From: CAVTWS01 sp963732655
GTDB lineage: Bacteria; Actinomycetota; Acidimicrobiia; Acidimicrobiales; SHLQ01
DNA: 64,000 bases
NCBI GenBank assembly: GCA_963732655.1
Contig: CAVTAI010000003.1
Coordinates: 1-64,000, forward strand
Direction: 5' to 3'
Shown: piece by piece, positions 61,838 through 64,000 of the stretch
Layout: each line of letters begins with the position of its first letter
How positions within the stretch are numbered: position 1 is the first letter of the stretch
Program-made: the position numbers and the translations under genes
The notes under the pieces: generated by a model
What the model was told of the DNA's origin: nothing
Databases searched by the model: none
Seen by the model: only the letters and a program-made list of their open reading frames with translations

Positions 61838-62905
61838 ATGACCAGCACGGATGGCGCACGCTCGACCGGGATGGGGATCCACGTCAGCTTCGCCGCGGTC
61901 CTGGGCCTGGTGGCCACGGTGCTGGCCGCCTTGCTCGCCGGAAACGTGTTCATGGCCGCTCATCGCACGGTCGGCTGGGTGGTGGCCTGTGCCGTGGTGG
62001 CGGTGCTGGTGGCGCCGATCATCGCCGTGCTCGATCGGTTCATGCCCCGCGCGCTGGCCGTGGTGCTGACCTTCCTGGGTGGGTTCGCGCTGGTCGCCTC
62101 GTTGTGGGCGGGGGTGTTCGCCGACGTTCGTGGGGAGGTCGACGACCTCAAGCGTGACGCGCCCCGGGCCGCCGAGTCGATCGAACGTCGTTCCGAGCTC
62201 GCCCGCGAGTTCGAGCTGGCCGACCGGGTGCGGGGCGTCGTCGACGCGCTCGACGAACGGGTGGGCGGCACGGAGGAGGTCTTGGTCGAGACGGCCGGGA
62301 CGGTGCCGACCTACGCCGTGACGGGGATCCTCACCCTCTTCCTCCTGATCTACGGGCGCCGGTACGTCGACGGGGGATTCGCCCGCATCTCGGATCCCGC
62401 CCGTCAGGAGCAGTGGCGGGGAATCCTGACTCGATCGCTGCGCCGGGCCCGGCGGTACGTGTTGTTCGCCCTCGCCGAGGCCGTCGTGGTCGGAGCCATC
62501 GCGTACGGGGTGGCTCGCCTGCTCGAGCTCGACGGGGCTCTGGTGCTGGCGGCCATCGTCGGCGGATTGAGCACGATCCCGATCATCGGCATCGTGGTCG
62601 GGTCGGTGCCCCTGCTGCTCGTGACGGCGGGATTCGAGCCGGCCTCGACCGCCGTGCTCGTCGGCTCGGGATTCCTCCTGCTCCAGGTCCTCGACGCCGT
62701 CGTGGTGTGGCGCCGGGTGGATCGTCACACGGTCGAGGTGGGACCGGCGATCTTCGTGATCGTCTGGCTGATCGGCTTCGACCTCTACGGCATCGGCGGT
62801 GCGGTGTACGGCGTCGTGCTGGCGGTGTTCGGCGTGGCGGTCACAGACACCCTGGCCGAGACTCGGACCGCCTCGCCTCCGGCACCGGTCAACGCCCTCA
62901 CCTGA
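61838..62905 (+). CDS. AI-2E family transporter
   Basis: A second AI-2E-type permease of 355 residues, intact. Membrane segments are FAAVLGLVATVLAALLAG, then the soluble loop DVRGEVDDLKRDAPRAAESI, TGILTLFLLIYGRRYV, VLAAIVGGLSTIPIIGIVVG and a C-terminal VYGVVLAVFGVAVTD. The usual family stretch ENYVLQP is replaced by LLQVLDAVVVWRRVD, so it is diverged from its neighbour. ATG 61838 lies 20 bp from the divergent start at 61817, leaving little room for promoters; one or both starts may lie further in. Confidence 0.88.
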   Translation: MTSTDGARSTGMGIHVSFAAVLGLVATVLAALLAGNVFMAAHRTVGWVVACAVVAVLVAPIIAVLDRFMPRALAVVLTFLGGFALVASLWAGVFADVRGEVDDLKRDAPRAAESIERRSELAREFELADRVRGVVDALDERVGGTEEVLVETAGTVPTYAVTGILTLFLLIYGRRYVDGGFARISDPARQEQWRGILTRSLRRARRYVLFALAEAVVVGAIAYGVARLLELDGALVLAAIVGGLSTIPIIGIVVGSVPLLLVTAGFEPASTAVLVGSGFLLLQVLDAVVVWRRVDRHTVEVGPAIFVIVWLIGFDLYGIGGAVYGVVLAVFGVAVTDTLAETRTASPPAPVNALT

Positions 62906-62924
62906 CCGGTGCTTCGGGCGGTCC

Positions 62925-64000
62925 TCAAGCGGGGACGAGCACGGCGGCGAGGTGCAGGGCGACGCCGGTCCGCAGGGCTGATTCGTCGATGCGCATGCGG
63001 TTGGAGTGACACGGCGCAGCGGTGCTCGGGTCGGCGATGTCGGTGGGACAGGCGCCGAGGAGGGCCATGCACCCGGGCACGCCCTGGAGGATGTAGCTGA
63101 AGTCTTCGGCCCCCATCACGGGGTGCGGGAGCTCGACGTACCGGTCGGGGCCGAGCACCTTCCGAGCAGCTGTCGCCACTGCGGCGGCCTGGCCCGCATC
63201 GTTGACCGTGACCGGATACCCGGGTTCGATGCGGACCTCGGCTCGACAGTCGTGGGCGGCGGCGATGGCGTGGGCGGTTCGCTCGAGGCGTTCGTGGATG
63301 CGGGTCCGGGTGCCTTCGGCGACGGCGCGGATCGTGCCTTCGAACCAGGCGGTCTCGGGGATGACGTTGTGGGTCGTGCCGGCCTGGATGTGAGTGACCG
63401 ACACCAGCCCGGGCGCGAAGGCGTCGATCTCGCGACCGATCATCGTCTGGAACGCCCCGACCATGGCGCAGGCCGGCGGGATGGGATCGACACAGAAGTG
63501 GGGCGTGGACGCGTGACCACCGGATCCGATCACGGTGACCTGGAACTCGTCCGCCGAGGCCATGATGGCGCCTGGTCTGGTGGCGGCCATGCCGGACGGC
63601 AGGTTGGGCGTGATGTGGAGAGCGAAGGCGCGATCGACGCCGGCCAGCACGCCCTGATCCACCATCAGCGCGGCGCCGCCGTGGCCCTCCTCACCCGGTT
63701 GGAACATGAACCGCACCCGGCCCCGAAACTCCGAACGCTGCTCCGAGAGCGCTCGGGCGGCACCGACGAGCATCGCCACGTGGGCGTCGTGCCCGCACGC
63801 ATGGGCGGCCGACTCGACGGTGGACCGGAACGGTTCTTCGCTGTCCTCGGTCATGGGGAGGGCGTCGGTATCGGCCCGGAGGAGGACGGTGGGACCGGGG
63901 CGACCGGAGTCGAGGTCGGCGACGATCGACGTCAGATCGTCACCCGTGCTGATGTCGAGGCCGAGTCCGTCGAGCGCCGACAAGATGACCGACTGCGTGC
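62925..64000 (-). CDS. M20 family amidohydrolase / peptidase, partial (N-terminus beyond window)
   Basis: Zinc amidohydrolase of the N-acyl-amino-acid or indole-acetyl-amide hydrolase type. Metal site motifs are ADTDALPM, HACGHDAHVAMLVGAAR and QPGEEGHGGAALMVDQG. The dimerisation domain is in the middle (VTVIGSGGHASTPHFCVDPI) and the C-terminal ligand is in MGAEDFSYILQ. The frame runs open to base 64000 (TQSVILSALDGLGLDIS), so the first ~50 residues are outside the window; the TTG at 63983 is not the real start. It is convergent with the AI-2E gene, with a 19-bp gap. Confidence 0.93.
   Translation of the reverse strand, partial: TQSVILSALDGLGLDISTGDDLTSIVADLDSGRPGPTVLLRADTDALPMTEDSEEPFRSTVESAAHACGHDAHVAMLVGAARALSEQRSEFRGRVRFMFQPGEEGHGGAALMVDQGVLAGVDRAFALHITPNLPSGMAATRPGAIMASADEFQVTVIGSGGHASTPHFCVDPIPPACAMVGAFQTMIGREIDAFAPGLVSVTHIQAGTTHNVIPETAWFEGTIRAVAEGTRTRIHERLERTAHAIAAAHDCRAEVRIEPGYPVTVNDAGQAAAVATAARKVLGPDRYVELPHPVMGAEDFSYILQGVPGCMALLGACPTDIADPSTAAPCHSNRMRIDESALRTGVALHLAAVLVPA

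Overview
The window is high-GC DNA with dense, short-spaced genes and frequent GTG starts. The gene content points to an actinobacterium, most likely of the Acidimicrobiia type. It includes methylmalonyl-CoA mutase, a mycothiol-dependent isomerase-family protein, LLM/F420-type oxidoreductases, a complete conservon (sensor kinase, roadblock, DUF742 and Ras-like GTPase), a long eukaryote-like IleRS and paired amidohydrolases. The lineage is an inference from gene content only.

Region 1 (1-11.5 kb) looks like a mobile or defence island. A type I restriction-modification locus runs leftward: hsdM, hsdS, a pRiA4b ORF-3 family gene, then fic and hsdR, with hsdR leaving the window. The same 18-bp palindrome lies just upstream of both hsdM and fic, so both transcription units may share one regulator. 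The HsdS protein has two strongly similar target-recognition domains. hsdS, hsdR and the pRiA4b gene carry single-base frameshifts, while hsdM and fic are open. Divergent from hsdM is an unrecognised membrane-anchored protein. Then comes a two-gene leftward unit: a small Cys-rich protein overlapping an ImmA/IrrE-like metalloprotease with a large N-terminal extension. A large serine recombinase at 10.0-11.5 kb abuts the chromosomal fpg gene and probably marks the island boundary.

Region 2 (11.5-33 kb) is chromosomal metabolism and transport: Fpg-type glycosylase, SCP2-like protein, an esterase/MDMPI/two-amidohydrolase operon, a branched-chain-type ABC importer with a fused double permease, an LLM oxidoreductase, a 14-TM MFS exporter, PhoH-like ATPase, methylmalonyl-CoA mutase mutAB and an acyl-CoA synthetase.

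Region 3 (33-47.6 kb) holds the conservon, a frameshifted SDR, an odd cellulose-synthase-like membrane protein with a tandem repeat, ileS, and a four-gene unit. That unit is an XRE regulator with a perfect palindrome in its promoter, two neighbouring solute-binding-like envelope proteins (one carrying a vWA domain) and a membrane/coiled-coil protein. No transporter genes accompany these binding-like proteins.

Region 4 (47.6-64 kb) has a Baeyer-Villiger-type monooxygenase, a degenerate EAL protein, an MMPL transporter with a TetR regulator and likely operator, an LLM oxidoreductase, a PLP decarboxylase, an SDR without its catalytic Tyr/Lys, a sulfate-assimilation and siroheme operon (cysH, precorrin-2 dehydrogenase, cobA, sulfite reductase), a divergent pair of AI-2E-type permeases, and a partial M20 amidohydrolase.

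At least ten single-base frameshifts interrupt otherwise convincing genes. About half fall in the first 4.5 kb. I cannot tell from sequence alone which are assembly errors and which are real decay. No rRNA, tRNA or CRISPR array was found. No gene-free stretch exceeds 300 bases.
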